DNA of 64,000 nt from an uncultured Roseburia sp. GTDB taxonomy: Bacteria > Bacillota > Clostridia > Lachnospirales > Lachnospiraceae. The stretch covers positions 1 through 64,000 of the forward strand of contig CANRSX010000016.1 in assembly GCA_947642555.1 (NCBI GenBank), given 5' to 3'. Each line of letters begins with the position of its first letter. Position 1 is the stretch's first letter. The notes under the pieces are model-generated. The model saw only the letters and a list, made by a program, of their open reading frames with translations, did no database searches and was not told the origin of the DNA. Shown here piece by piece: positions 42,375 to 51,079 of this stretch. A program made the translations under genes and the position numbers.

Positions 42375-43853
42375 CTATATCACAAGATAGGCTATTGTCA
42401 GCGGAAGAAGTTCCAGCCTGCCTGCTGCGGTCTTCGGAACAATCTCTGGCATCGTCCCCTCTCTGCTCAGTTCTGCGGTCTTTCCGTTTATCTGCATCCT
42501 CTGCGAGCGGATATGTTCGGCGCTCAGCACATATACCTCGGCCTTCCCCTCAAATTTCAGCACTGTAGTTTCTTTTGGAGAATTGTTGATCACTGCATAT
42601 GCAAAGCCGTCTCTGCCGTCTCTCCTGGAATGCACGTAGATATGTGCGCCTTCCCTCTGCGAAATCCCCGGATCATATACCGTTGTTCCCATTACCCGGT
42701 TCCAGAGACAGACCGCCCAGTAATTCGGACGCGGAAGATGCGTAACCGGATCCAGATATCCGTAGTCAGAGGATGCAAGTGTATTGTGAAAAATGATGCC
42801 GTCTGTAACCGCTGCAAAGCTTCCAAGCTCATTCACGGTCCGGAATACATCCAGAAACGTCGGTCCCCAGGTATTTCCTCCTCCGCCGGCATCTCCCGCC
42901 TCCGTCACCCACAGGGGTGCGCCGGGACAAAACCGGTCACGAAGCGATCCGTAATATCCGGCAGCTTTTTTTACCACTGCAAGATACTCCTCCCCGATCG
43001 CCTCCTCCTGTGCCCAGTGCCCTTTTCCAGTCTCTGCGAGACGCTCGGACAGGCCGTTATAACAATGATAACTGAATACATCCGGCATTTCCCTGCACAT
43101 CTCCATCAGCCGCTCCGTCGGGATCGGCTTCAGGCGCCTTACCGCTGACCGCTCTGACTGCCTGCTTGCACCGGTCCTGTCCCCGCAGCCGCATGGCCCT
43201 GCAAGGATAACCTCCGGATAATTTTTCCTGACAAAACGGTAGAAGGCATCCTGATCCTTTGCGAGATCCTGCTCTTTGTACGCGACAGAGATATTGTCCC
43301 CGACAAAATTTGGTTCGTTCATAAACTCTGCCGCCGCAATCGGAACGCCGTAATCTCTGCTGTAGTCGAACAACAGCTTCGCCTGCTCCGGCGTCCAGGG
43401 CTTTCCCCCCTTATGATCTCCCTTGCAGTTGCTGACGGAAATCATAAGTTTTCCCTTCGTCTCCCGCACGAAATCAAGCACCCCGTCCCACTGTTCTTTC
43501 GTCAGCAGCGCCTGATAGCCCTCAGGAACCTCTCCTCCCGTATGACCGTCAAAGTCATAATATGTCCCCGTCGCCCAGCCCCCGCTGACACGGATATAGC
43601 AGGACCCCAGCGCCGATGCCAGCATACGGATTCTCTCCCCGCCGAGGTTTACAGGATCATACTGCTGCATCATTTCGCCGTATCGCGTAAGCTCTACCGG
43701 CACGACCTGTATTTCCCCGCTTATCTGTTCCGGCGTATACGCCTTCCAAAAGGTTCCCCCGGTGACATTCGCCATCTCAATGTTATAAGAAACCAGGCGT
43801 TCATCAGCCTTTCTCAATTTCCTGAACCCTGTCGGTTCCAGCCTTACTTCCAC
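42375..43853 (-). CDS. GH79-like (beta-glucuronidase/heparanase-type) glycosidase
   Basis: A retaining glycosidase of clan GH-A, most like GH79. The acid/base Glu is in AEFMNEPNFVG and the nucleophile Glu in LWVTEAGDAGGG. The heparanase-like pattern YLDPVTHLPRPNYWAVCLWNRVMGTTVYDP follows, and a small C-terminal beta domain ends it. The track starts at a TTG (43940) with no ribosome binding site; GTG 43853, behind GGTGGAGG, fits the promoter at 43893-43901 better. No signal peptide. It is divergent from an AraC regulator and upstream of the GPH transporter. Glucuronide specificity is inferred. Confidence 0.78.
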   Translation of the reverse strand: MEVRLEPTGFRKLRKADERLVSYNIEMANVTGGTFWKAYTPEQISGEIQVVPVELTRYGEMMQQYDPVNLGGERIRMLASALGSCYIRVSGGWATGTYYDFDGHTGGEVPEGYQALLTKEQWDGVLDFVRETKGKLMISVSNCKGDHKGGKPWTPEQAKLLFDYSRDYGVPIAAAEFMNEPNFVGDNISVAYKEQDLAKDQDAFYRFVRKNYPEVILAGPCGCGDRTGASRQSERSAVRRLKPIPTERLMEMCREMPDVFSYHCYNGLSERLAETGKGHWAQEEAIGEEYLAVVKKAAGYYGSLRDRFCPGAPLWVTEAGDAGGGGNTWGPTFLDVFRTVNELGSFAAVTDGIIFHNTLASSDYGYLDPVTHLPRPNYWAVCLWNRVMGTTVYDPGISQREGAHIYVHSRRDGRDGFAYAVINNSPKETTVLKFEGKAEVYVLSAEHIRSQRMQINGKTAELSREGTMPEIVPKTAAGRLELLPLTIAYLVI

Positions 43854-43892
43854 CACAGAGTCCTCCACCCCCCTTCCATATTCTCTGACCTG

Positions 43893-43901
43893 AGTATAAC
43901 A
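43893..43901 (-). promoter_or_regulatory. Extended -10 promoter of the GH79-GPH unit
   Basis: Reading leftward, TGTTATACT (43901-43893) is an extended -10 element. The start near 43886 lies downstream of the TTG used in the ORF track, which supports the GTG 43853 start. No matching -35 hexamer is seen, fitting activation by the divergent AraC-type regulator. Confidence 0.5.
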
Positions 43902-43961
43902 GGTTCCGGCATATTGATTTATCAATTTTTTTATGTTCAATCAGATATTATTTATATCAAG

Positions 43962-43990
43962 TTGTAATTACCCGAATATTATGCGATAAT
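43962..43990 (+). promoter_or_regulatory. Promoter of the AraC-family gene
   Basis: TTGTAA (43962-43967) and GATAAT (43985-43990) are 17 bp apart, with the start near 43997 and an AGGAGG site before ATG 44023. Confidence 0.6.
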
Positions 43991-44022
43991 ATCTGCAATT
44001 TCTTTGACAGGAGGTTCCTCAT

Positions 44023-45252
44023 ATGTATCGGCAGCTACTGGAATTTACGATCGCCACCCTGAATGAAATCAGACTTTCCTCCCGCTTTCTGAAAGATCCG
44101 CTCCTTCCTGATACGGAATATGATCTCGGACTGCGGAATACCCTGTTTGCACACAGCGAAGACCCCGCACAGACCTGTTTTCAGATATCGCCCTATACGT
44201 CCCACTATCTGTGCCGTATTACGGATATCTACCATTGCGAATATTTTCTGTTAAAGATACCGGATCTGACATCCGACACCTTTTTCCTGGCCGGCCCGTT
44301 TTTAAACCATGCGTTTTCAACAACCGACCTCTATGAATTATGCGATCATCTTCGGCTGCCCAAAACCATATTTGGTTTTATACAACAGTATTACACTGCG
44401 CTTCCCATCGTTTCGGATGATCGCTGGATAGAAGGCATGTTCTGTTCCCTTGTGCAGACGCTGTGGCCGGACAGAGAAGATTTATGCCTGTACCGCTGTC
44501 AGGCCGAGCCCCCTGCCTGCCCTTTCGCACCGGCAGACATCCCTGCTCCCACCGAAAATACCATCGCTTATCTCGAACAAAAATATGCAAGTGAAGAATC
44601 CCTGATTCGCACCATACGGCAGGGACGGCTTGAAGAGATTGACAGGATCTGTTCCAGACTGGATCTCACAACAGTACGGCAGCATTTTCCAGACTCTGTA
44701 CGCGATCAGAAAAACTGCCTGATCGTGCTCAATACCATCTGTAAAAAGGCAGCACAGTACGGCGGCGTACACCCGGTTTACCTCGATGACCTGTTCCAGA
44801 AAACCGCCTTTTCTATTGAAAGTGCCGTCTCCCTGAAGGATCGGAATCTTATTTTCCGGCAGATCCCCCGCCGATACTGTATGCTCGTGCGCTCGCACTC
44901 GACGGCCGGCTATTCCTCCCTGATTTCGCACGCCATCTCCTATATTGATTTTCATTTTGACGATGAGGATCTGAGTTTAAAGCAAATCGCCTCGGTTCTG
45001 GCGGTGAATAAAAGCTATTTGTCCACGCTTTTCAGACAGGAAACCGGCAGCACGCTGACTGCCCATATCACCCGTATACGAATGGAAAACGCTGTTTATC
45101 TGCTGAATACCTCGACGCTCTCTCTGCAGGAGATCGCCAATTTCTGCGGCATAAGCGATCTGAATTATTTTATCCGGCTGTTTAAAAAGCATACCGGCAG
45201 GACTCCGGGAAAATACCGTGAGACAATCCTGCGGAAAAATCGGGAACTGTAA
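44023..45252 (+). CDS. AraC-family transcriptional regulator
   Basis: A 409-residue regulator. The N-terminal ~290 residues form a sensory region with a divergent cupin-like or helical composition and no clear family. The C-terminal ~100 residues are a double helix-turn-helix (SLKQIASVLAVNKSYLSTLF and SLQEIANFCGISDLNYFIRLF, then HTGRTPGKYR). Divergence from the GH79-GPH unit suggests it controls that unit. ACAGGAGG precedes the ATG. Confidence 0.93.
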   Translation: MYRQLLEFTIATLNEIRLSSRFLKDPLLPDTEYDLGLRNTLFAHSEDPAQTCFQISPYTSHYLCRITDIYHCEYFLLKIPDLTSDTFFLAGPFLNHAFSTTDLYELCDHLRLPKTIFGFIQQYYTALPIVSDDRWIEGMFCSLVQTLWPDREDLCLYRCQAEPPACPFAPADIPAPTENTIAYLEQKYASEESLIRTIRQGRLEEIDRICSRLDLTTVRQHFPDSVRDQKNCLIVLNTICKKAAQYGGVHPVYLDDLFQKTAFSIESAVSLKDRNLIFRQIPRRYCMLVRSHSTAGYSSLISHAISYIDFHFDDEDLSLKQIASVLAVNKSYLSTLFRQETGSTLTAHITRIRMENAVYLLNTSTLSLQEIANFCGISDLNYFIRLFKKHTGRTPGKYRETILRKNREL

Positions 45253-45261
45253 CTGCACCCG

Positions 45262-45306
45262 AAAAAACCGGGCCGGATCTCCTGACATTCAGGCGATCCG
45301 GCCCGG
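45262..45306 (-). terminator. Terminator of the Dpp-reductase operon
   Basis: CCGGGCCGGATC (45268-45279) and GATCCGGCCCGG (45295-45306) form a perfect 12-bp stem. Read leftward it is followed by a six-T tract (complement of 45262-45267). It lies 20 nt beyond the OppF-like gene and may also catch AraC transcripts from the other side. Confidence 0.85.
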
Positions 45307-45326
45307 TACTATTCCGGGTCTTGTAA

Positions 45327-46295
45327 CTATGCATGTTCGAAAAGCGGGAAATGGCAGGCACAGCTCCTCCCGTTGCCCATATCCCGGAATGCGGGCACCT
45401 CCTCTGCGCAGCGCTCCTTCGCGTAGGGACAGCGGGTGTGGAACCGGCAGCCGGAGGGCGGCGCGATGGGACTCGGGACATCCCCGCCCAGGGGTTCGTG
45501 CTCCTCCTTCCGGCGCTCCGGGTCCGGAATCGGTACGGATTCCAGCAGGCACTTCGTGTAGGGGTGCAGCGGCTTCTCATACACCTCCTCCGCGGATCCG
45601 ATCTCGCAGATCCTCCCCAGAAACATCACGCAGACGCGGTCCGAGATGTACCGCACCACGCTTAAGTCATGTGAGATAAATAAATAGGTCAGGCCCAGCT
45701 CCTGCTGCAGATCCTTCAGCAGATTTAAAATCTGCGCCTGGATCGAGACGTCCAGCGCGGATACCGGCTCGTCGCAGACCACCAGCTCCGGGTTCAACGC
45801 CAGCGCCCGGGCGATTCCGATCCGCTGTCTCTGTCCGCCCGAAAACTGGTGCGGATACCGGTTGTAATACTCCGGCCGGATGCCGGTGCGTTTCATCAGC
45901 TCCCGCACCCTCGCCTCCCGCTCCTGCTTACTGCCATAGAGCCCGTGAATCTTCATCGGCTCCTCGATAATCTCCCCCACCTTCATCCGCGGGTCAAGGG
46001 AAGAAAACGGATCCTGGAAGATGATCTGCATCCGCTGGCGGAATTCCCGCAGCTGCTTCTTTTTTATCTGCGACAGGTCTGTTCCGTCAAATTCGATCCG
46101 GCCGGCCGTGGGCTCGATCAGGCGCAGCAGCAGCCGGCCCAGGGTGGATTTGCCGCAGCCGGACTCACCCACGAGGGCCAGTGTCTCCCCGCGCCGGATG
46201 GAAAGATCCACCCCCGCCACCGAGCTGACCACACCGCCGGGCACATAAAAATCCTTGACCAGGCCTTCCGCCTTTAAGAGTACTTCCTGTCCCAT
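45327..46295 (-). CDS. Peptide/nickel-type ABC transporter ATPase, second subunit (DppF/OppF-like)
   Basis: A 322-residue ATPase with complete motifs: Walker [10 protein letters not shown], signature [15 protein letters not shown], Walker [13 protein letters not shown], and the C-terminal peptide-transporter extension with its cysteine cluster ([14 protein letters not shown]). ATG 46295 shares one base with the stop of the preceding ATPase gene, so they are coupled. It is the last gene of the operon. Substrate could be a peptide or another small amide. Confidence 0.94.
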   Translation of the reverse strand: MGQEVLLKAEGLVKDFYVPGGVVSSVAGVDLSIRRGETLALVGESGCGKSTLGRLLLRLIEPTAGRIEFDGTDLSQIKKKQLREFRQRMQIIFQDPFSSLDPRMKVGEIIEEPMKIHGLYGSKQEREARVRELMKRTGIRPEYYNRYPHQFSGGQRQRIGIARALALNPELVVCDEPVSALDVSIQAQILNLLKDLQQELGLTYLFISHDLSVVRYISDRVCVMFLGRICEIGSAEEVYEKPLHPYTKCLLESVPIPDPERRKEEHEPLGGDVPSPIAPPSGCRFHTRCPYAKERCAEEVPAFRDMGNGRSCACHFPLFEHA

Positions 46296-47293
46296 CACGT
46301 CTCCCCTCCTTCCTTCATCCGGCAGCACCGCACCAGGTGTCCGCCGCCGCAGTCTGTCAGCACCGGCTCCTGTGCGACGCATGTCTCACACGTTGCCTCG
46401 CATCTGGGCGCAAAGCGGCAGCCCTTCGGCAGCTTTAACAGATCCGGCACCATTCCTTTGATATTATAAAGCCTCTCCCCGCCGGACTGCATCTTCGGCA
46501 GGGACTGGATCAGCCCTCTCGTGTAGGGATGTAAGGGATTGCGGAAGAGCTCGTGCACATCGGCATACTCCACCACCTGGCCCGCATACATGACATACAC
46601 GTAATCGCAGATCTCCGCCACCACCCCCAGGTTGTGGGTGATCATCAGGATCGACGTGCCCTGTTCCTTCTGGAGCTGCTTCATCAGCCAGAGAATCTGG
46701 GCCTCGATGGTCACATCGAGCGCTGTGGTGGGTTCGTCCGCGATCAGAAGATCGGGGCGGCAGGCCATGGCCATGGCGATCATCACGCGCTGGCGCAGTC
46801 CCCCGGAGAGCTGGTGCGGATAACTGCGGAACCGCCTCTCCGGGTCCGGGATTCCGACCTGTCGGAACAGGGTCAGCACCTTCTCCTTCGCCTCCTCCTT
46901 TCCGATCTCTTTTTTATTGTGGATCAGGATCGCCTCCCGCACCTGCTTTCCCACGGTCTCCACCGGGTTTAAGGAGGTCATAGGCTCCTGAAAAATGATC
47001 GAAATGCGGTTGCCGCAGAGCTGCCTGCGCTCCTTTGCCGAAAGCGTTAAGAGGTCCTCCCCATGGAAGAGGATCTCGCCCTCCGTCACCTTCCCGGGGC
47101 GCGATACCAGCCCCATGACCGACATGGCCGTCATGCTATTGCCGCACCCGGATTCCCCCACCAGCCCCACGGTTTTCCCCGCGGGGATCTCGATGTCGAC
47201 ACCGTCCACGGCCCTGACAATGCCCGCCTTTGTGTCAAACTGCGTGTGCAGGTTTCTGATCGAAAGCAGAGACTCTGTCTGTTGTTCTGTCAT
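46295..47293 (-). CDS. Peptide-type ABC transporter ATPase, first subunit (DppD/OppD-like), with substituted Walker A lysine
   Basis: A 332-residue ATPase. The signature [16 protein letters not shown], Walker [14 protein letters not shown]-loop MITHNLG and the C-terminal cysteine cluster ([14 protein letters not shown]) are all normal. Walker A reads GESGCGNSM: codon 52 is AAT (Asn; complement of 47138-47140) instead of a Lys codon. This lysine contacts the ATP phosphates, so one nucleotide site should be impaired. The rest of the protein shows no decay. A sequencing or assembly error must be excluded. Confidence 0.92.
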   Translation of the reverse strand: MTEQQTESLLSIRNLHTQFDTKAGIVRAVDGVDIEIPAGKTVGLVGESGCGNSMTAMSVMGLVSRPGKVTEGEILFHGEDLLTLSAKERRQLCGNRISIIFQEPMTSLNPVETVGKQVREAILIHNKKEIGKEEAKEKVLTLFRQVGIPDPERRFRSYPHQLSGGLRQRVMIAMAMACRPDLLIADEPTTALDVTIEAQILWLMKQLQKEQGTSILMITHNLGVVAEICDYVYVMYAGQVVEYADVHELFRNPLHPYTRGLIQSLPKMQSGGERLYNIKGMVPDLLKLPKGCRFAPRCEATCETCVAQEPVLTDCGGGHLVRCCRMKEGGET

Positions 47294-47308
47294 CGGCGTC
47301 CTCCTTTC

Positions 47309-47620
47309 TCAGATCCGGCACAGCAGATCTTTTACTACGTTTGCATTCACAGGCTCTAACAGCATTTCCTCCTGCGCCCGCTCCTTACAGGCCAGCCGCA
47401 CTTCCCCGTTGAGCTTTAAGAGGCATTTGCCGCAGGCTGCCTGCCTGCATGCCGCATGATCAAAATACGCCAGCGTCGGATCCAGCCTGCGGTAGATATA
47501 GTCCAGCACGTTCATCACGGAAACCTCCTCCCCCTCCGGAAAGGGCACGTGGTACTCCTGCGTCCACTGCCGCTCCTCCGTCGGGCTGTAGCGCCGGATC
47601 GTTACATGATAATCTTTCAT
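47309..47620 (-). CDS. Small 2Fe-2S ferredoxin-domain protein (FrdB/SdhB N-terminal type)
   Basis: A 103-residue protein matching only the N-terminal plant-ferredoxin-like domain of fumarate reductase/succinate dehydrogenase iron-sulfur subunits. Cys58, Cys63, Cys66 and Cys78 have the SdhB spacing C-x4-C-x2-C-x11-C. The C-terminal domain that normally carries the 4Fe-4S and 3Fe-4S clusters is absent. It lies 12 nt after the flavoprotein gene and 15 nt before the first ATPase, so it is most likely the electron donor to the flavoprotein. AAGGAG precedes the ATG. Confidence 0.85.
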   Translation of the reverse strand: MKDYHVTIRRYSPTEERQWTQEYHVPFPEGEEVSVMNVLDYIYRRLDPTLAYFDHAACRQAACGKCLLKLNGEVRLACKERAQEEMLLEPVNANVVKDLLCRI

Positions 47621-47632
47621 CCTAATCTCCTT

Positions 47633-49396
47633 CTATTCCAGGGTCTCCACCACTTTTTCAATATAATCCGGATAGCTCTGACAGCAGTCCTCCGGCCTCA
47701 TCTTCGTCAGCACCGCCGGGACCAGCTGCTCCCTTAAATCCATGCCGGAGAGCACTATATTGTACAGACAGTTGTGGTTGTCCGTCACAAAATAATCGCT
47801 GCGGATATGAACGCCGCGGCTCTCCTTCCGAAGCAGCGCGGAGGTCGCCACCGCCCTCGCGCAGGGAAGCATATTCCGAAGCTCTAAGTATTCTCTCCAC
47901 TGACGGTTGTACGCCCGCCCTTTATCCTGCATGGCGGCAGACGCGAGCGCCGCCTCAAGCTCCTCTAATCCCGCGATCGCATCGTTCAGCTTCTTTTCAC
48001 ACCGGATCACCGGCAGGCTTCCCGCGGTCAGTTCATGCATCCGTTCCTTTAACGCTCCGGGCGCTTCGCCCTCCGACCTGCCAAACGGGCGCACAAGCTC
48101 TTCCTCGATCCCGGAGAGCTCCGAATCGCCGGCTGTCAGCAGATCACAGTCCGCCGCAAATGCCGCCGCGGATGCCCCGGCCTTCGCGCCTTCCACCAGC
48201 ATCTCCGTCGTCGCCGCCGATACGCGGTTCGCGCCGAACATTCCGCCGCTGCACTCCCCTGCCGCAAACAGGCCCGGCACACAGGTGCTCATGTCCGTCG
48301 CGACGCGGATTCCTCCCTCAAAATAGTGGGCGGAGGGCTGTACGGTGATGGAGCGCCCGGCCTCAAAGATCTTCATGATGTCCGCATAGATCCCCTTCTT
48401 CAGCGGGGGCAGATCCAGATACAGCTCCTCCATGATCTCCGTCGGCTCCTTCGGAAGGGAGAAATACACGCCGCCGGCCGCGGCTCCCCTGCCTGCCAGG
48501 ATCTCCGACTGGATCGCGTAGGATAACAGCATCTTATTCCACTCGGTATCCAACGCCAGCCGCTCCACCTTCGGGGAGAGATAACGCTGGGTAAAGGTCT
48601 TGCCGTACTTATTCAGCAGCACCCCGTACCCGGTGGATATAAAAATGTAGGGAAGGATATTCCCCTTATACATGAGCGGATACCGCGTCACCGTGGGGCA
48701 GAAGGAGATCATCTCCATGTCGATCAGCTCCGCTCCCGCCCGAAGCGCCGCCGCCTGTCCCTCCCCGCAGAGATCCGTGGATCCGCTGTTTTCCGGGAAA
48801 ATATTGTGGGCGCCGCCCGTAGCGAGAACGACTGCCTTTGACGGAACCGCCAGGATGCCGCCCTCCGCCAGATCCACGCAGACCACGCCGCAGACCTGGC
48901 CGTCTTTCACGATCAGATCCGTAAACATGGTATCCTGCAGAAATGTCACGCCAAGCTCCCGCGCCTTTTTATAGAGCACATCCAGGATATCGGAACCGAA
49001 TACCGATACCTCCCGTTCTCCCTCCATGCCCCGGATCGTTAAGCCCCACTCCGTCATCTCCGTAAGGCGGCTGCCCGCCGTCTCCACAAAAAGTGTGAGC
49101 ATCTCCTGATTGTTTAAGTAAAACCCCTCTTTTACGATATCCGCAAACCACTTCTCCGGCGTATCGTCCGCTAATCTGCTGCTGATTCCAAGCCGGTCAA
49201 GCGTCGCCCCGTCACAGGCGATATCCGCACTGATATTCGCTCCCGCCAGAAGGGTCGCACCGCTGCGGTTTGCCTTTCCCCGGCAGATCACAAGCGTCCT
49301 CGCCCCGTTTTCGGCGGCGCCGATTGCGGCCCGCAGGCCCCCTCCGCCGCTTCCCACCACGATTACGTCATACGCCTTTTCCATTTTCATCGCCAT
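47633..49396 (-). CDS. FAD-dependent fumarate-reductase/L-aspartate-oxidase-like flavoprotein
   Basis: A 587-residue cytosolic flavoprotein. The FAD-binding start is VIVVGSGGGGLRAAIGAA, and further FAD contacts are in VLATGGAHNIF and PGLFAAGECSGGMFGANR. The capping-domain core has QPSAHYFEGGI, equivalent to the active-site region of fumarate reductase. The His that covalently holds FAD in FrdA/SdhA is absent (SGATLLAG), so FAD is probably non-covalent. There is no FMN-binding or heme domain. It overlaps the upstream gene by 29 nt. It probably reduces or dehydrogenates the imported compound. Confidence 0.88.
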   Translation of the reverse strand: MAMKMEKAYDVIVVGSGGGGLRAAIGAAENGARTLVICRGKANRSGATLLAGANISADIACDGATLDRLGISSRLADDTPEKWFADIVKEGFYLNNQEMLTLFVETAGSRLTEMTEWGLTIRGMEGEREVSVFGSDILDVLYKKARELGVTFLQDTMFTDLIVKDGQVCGVVCVDLAEGGILAVPSKAVVLATGGAHNIFPENSGSTDLCGEGQAAALRAGAELIDMEMISFCPTVTRYPLMYKGNILPYIFISTGYGVLLNKYGKTFTQRYLSPKVERLALDTEWNKMLLSYAIQSEILAGRGAAAGGVYFSLPKEPTEIMEELYLDLPPLKKGIYADIMKIFEAGRSITVQPSAHYFEGGIRVATDMSTCVPGLFAAGECSGGMFGANRVSAATTEMLVEGAKAGASAAAFAADCDLLTAGDSELSGIEEELVRPFGRSEGEAPGALKERMHELTAGSLPVIRCEKKLNDAIAGLEELEAALASAAMQDKGRAYNRQWREYLELRNMLPCARAVATSALLRKESRGVHIRSDYFVTDNHNCLYNIVLSGMDLREQLVPAVLTKMRPEDCCQSYPDYIEKVVETLE

Positions 49397-50108
49397 CTGC
49401 CCACTCCTTCTTACTTACAATTGTATCAAACGCCTGCCGGCTGCGCGCCGCAAGCTCCTTCGCCGCCTCTTCTCCGTACTCCGCCGCAAACCCGGCCAGC
49501 ACCTCTTCCGTCACGTGCGCTCCCTCCGCGCCAAAGACGCCCTCTGACACCGCGGAATACACATGAAACACATGGGCGCAGTGATAAAACAGCGGCATCA
49601 CCGGATCCGCGCCCGCCTCCGCGCTCCTCTGCTCCGCCAGCTCTAACACATCGCTTCTCATGCCCTCGTCGCGGAAATAAAACCGGCAGCAGTCTCCGTA
49701 ATGCTGGGTCGACGTCGTCTCCAGCACCAGCTCCGGTTGAAAGCCCCTTACAATCGCGCGGTCGATCTCCTTACAGTAGACTGCCCCGCACTCCTTCATC
49801 CCTCTTCTGGCAAACTGCTGTGCCCAGGGGCAGCGGGTCACCTGCTCGTTGACCACGCCGGGCTCCCCCCACATTTTTACATCGAAAAATTCCTCCGTGC
49901 TGCCATATTCGCCGTACGCAAAATAGGACACAAAGTCTAAGGGCTGCCCGTCCGCTATGGCGCGCATGGCCATGCGTTTACCGCGCTGCTCCCCGTAGGT
50001 CTGCGCCGCCTGGATAAACGCCGCTTTGCCGCGCTCCCCCCACTTTGCGGTGAGCAGCCGGTAATATTCGCTGACAATCCAGGCGTGATGATATTCATTC
50101 CACTCCAT
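49368..50108 (-). CDS. L-2-amino-thiazoline-4-carboxylic acid hydrolase-like protein
   Basis: A 246-residue protein resembling the ATC-hydrolase family (PF14196), named for an enzyme that opens the thiazoline ring of L-ATC on the way to cysteine. Features are HHAWIVSEYYRLL at the N-terminus and a Cys/His-rich centre (RCPWAQQF, GDCCRFYF, FYHCAHVFHV). Most family members in clostridia have unproven substrates. ATG 50108 after GAGGGGG is preferred to the track start. It lies between the permease genes and the flavoprotein gene, so it probably acts on the transported compound or its product. Confidence 0.78.
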   Translation of the reverse strand: MEWNEYHHAWIVSEYYRLLTAKWGERGKAAFIQAAQTYGEQRGKRMAMRAIADGQPLDFVSYFAYGEYGSTEEFFDVKMWGEPGVVNEQVTRCPWAQQFARRGMKECGAVYCKEIDRAIVRGFQPELVLETTSTQHYGDCCRFYFRDEGMRSDVLELAEQRSAEAGADPVMPLFYHCAHVFHVYSAVSEGVFGAEGAHVTEEVLAGFAAEYGEEAAKELAARSRQAFDTIVSKKEWADGDENGKGV

Positions 50109-50152
50109 GATAATCCCCCTCATCCCGGTGCACGCTCACACCGGCGTTCCTG

Positions 50153-51079
50153 TTATTTCTTCTGTCTCGGATCCATCGCGTCCCGCACGCCGTCCCCCAA
50201 AAGGTTAAAGGACAGCGAGGTGATGACAATGGCAAGTCCTGGCGCCAGTACCATCCAGGGCGCGTCCCGCATGTATTCCCTCGCGTCGGAGAGCATGGCC
50301 CCCCACTCCGGCGTCGGCGGCTGCACGCCCATGCCGATAAAGCTTAAGCTCGCCGCGATCATGATCATGGTGGAAAGGCTGATGGTAGCCTCCACGATAA
50401 TCGGCCCCATACAGTTCGGTATGATGTGCCGCATGATAATGTGCAGATCCGTCGCGCCGTTCGCCCTGGCCGCCTCGATATAGTCCATGGAATTGACGCT
50501 TAAGACCGTCGCTCGTACTACTCTTGTAAAATACGGTGTCATCGTGATACTGACCGCCAGGATCAGATTTCCCATGCCGTTACCGATGGCCGCCACGATG
50601 GACAGTGAAAACAAAAGCGGCGGCAGGCACATAAACACATCCACAATCCGCATCACAATCGTGTCCACCGTTCCCCCGCGATATCCGCAGAGCACCCCCA
50701 GCAGAATCCCTGCAAGGCATGAGATAAAGATCGTGGAAAATGCGATAAACAGGGATGATCTCGCCCCGAACACCACCCGGGTAAAAATATCCCTCCCGTA
50801 TCCGTCCGTGCCGAAGAGATGGCCGGCCCCGGGGCCCTGGGACCGCACCGAGATATCCTGCAGCGTCACCAGCTCCGCGTCCGCGATCACATTTGCGAAC
50901 ACCGCCATCAGAATAATGATCACCATAACGACAAGTCCAAGCAAAGCCGTCTTATTTTCACAGAACCGGTGCCAGAACTCAAACTTTTCTTTTTCGATAA
51001 ATTCCTCTTCCTCCGTCGGCACCCTGCCGGTAACCTCCCCCGCGGGGACCGCCGGTTCTTTTTCCTTCCATCTCATCAT
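50153..51079 (-). CDS. Peptide-type ABC transporter permease (DppC-like)
   Basis: A 308-residue inner-membrane permease with the N-terminal OppC domain (FWHRFCENKTALLGLVVM) and six helices. The EAA loop EAARANGATDLHIIMRHIIPN sits about two thirds along. It ends with the typical NLLGDGVRDAMDPRQKK. The start overlaps the stop of the DppB-like gene by 4 nt (ATGA). Confidence 0.96.
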   Translation of the reverse strand: MMRWKEKEPAVPAGEVTGRVPTEEEEFIEKEKFEFWHRFCENKTALLGLVVMVIIILMAVFANVIADAELVTLQDISVRSQGPGAGHLFGTDGYGRDIFTRVVFGARSSLFIAFSTIFISCLAGILLGVLCGYRGGTVDTIVMRIVDVFMCLPPLLFSLSIVAAIGNGMGNLILAVSITMTPYFTRVVRATVLSVNSMDYIEAARANGATDLHIIMRHIIPNCMGPIIVEATISLSTMIMIAASLSFIGMGVQPPTPEWGAMLSDAREYMRDAPWMVLAPGLAIVITSLSFNLLGDGVRDAMDPRQKK

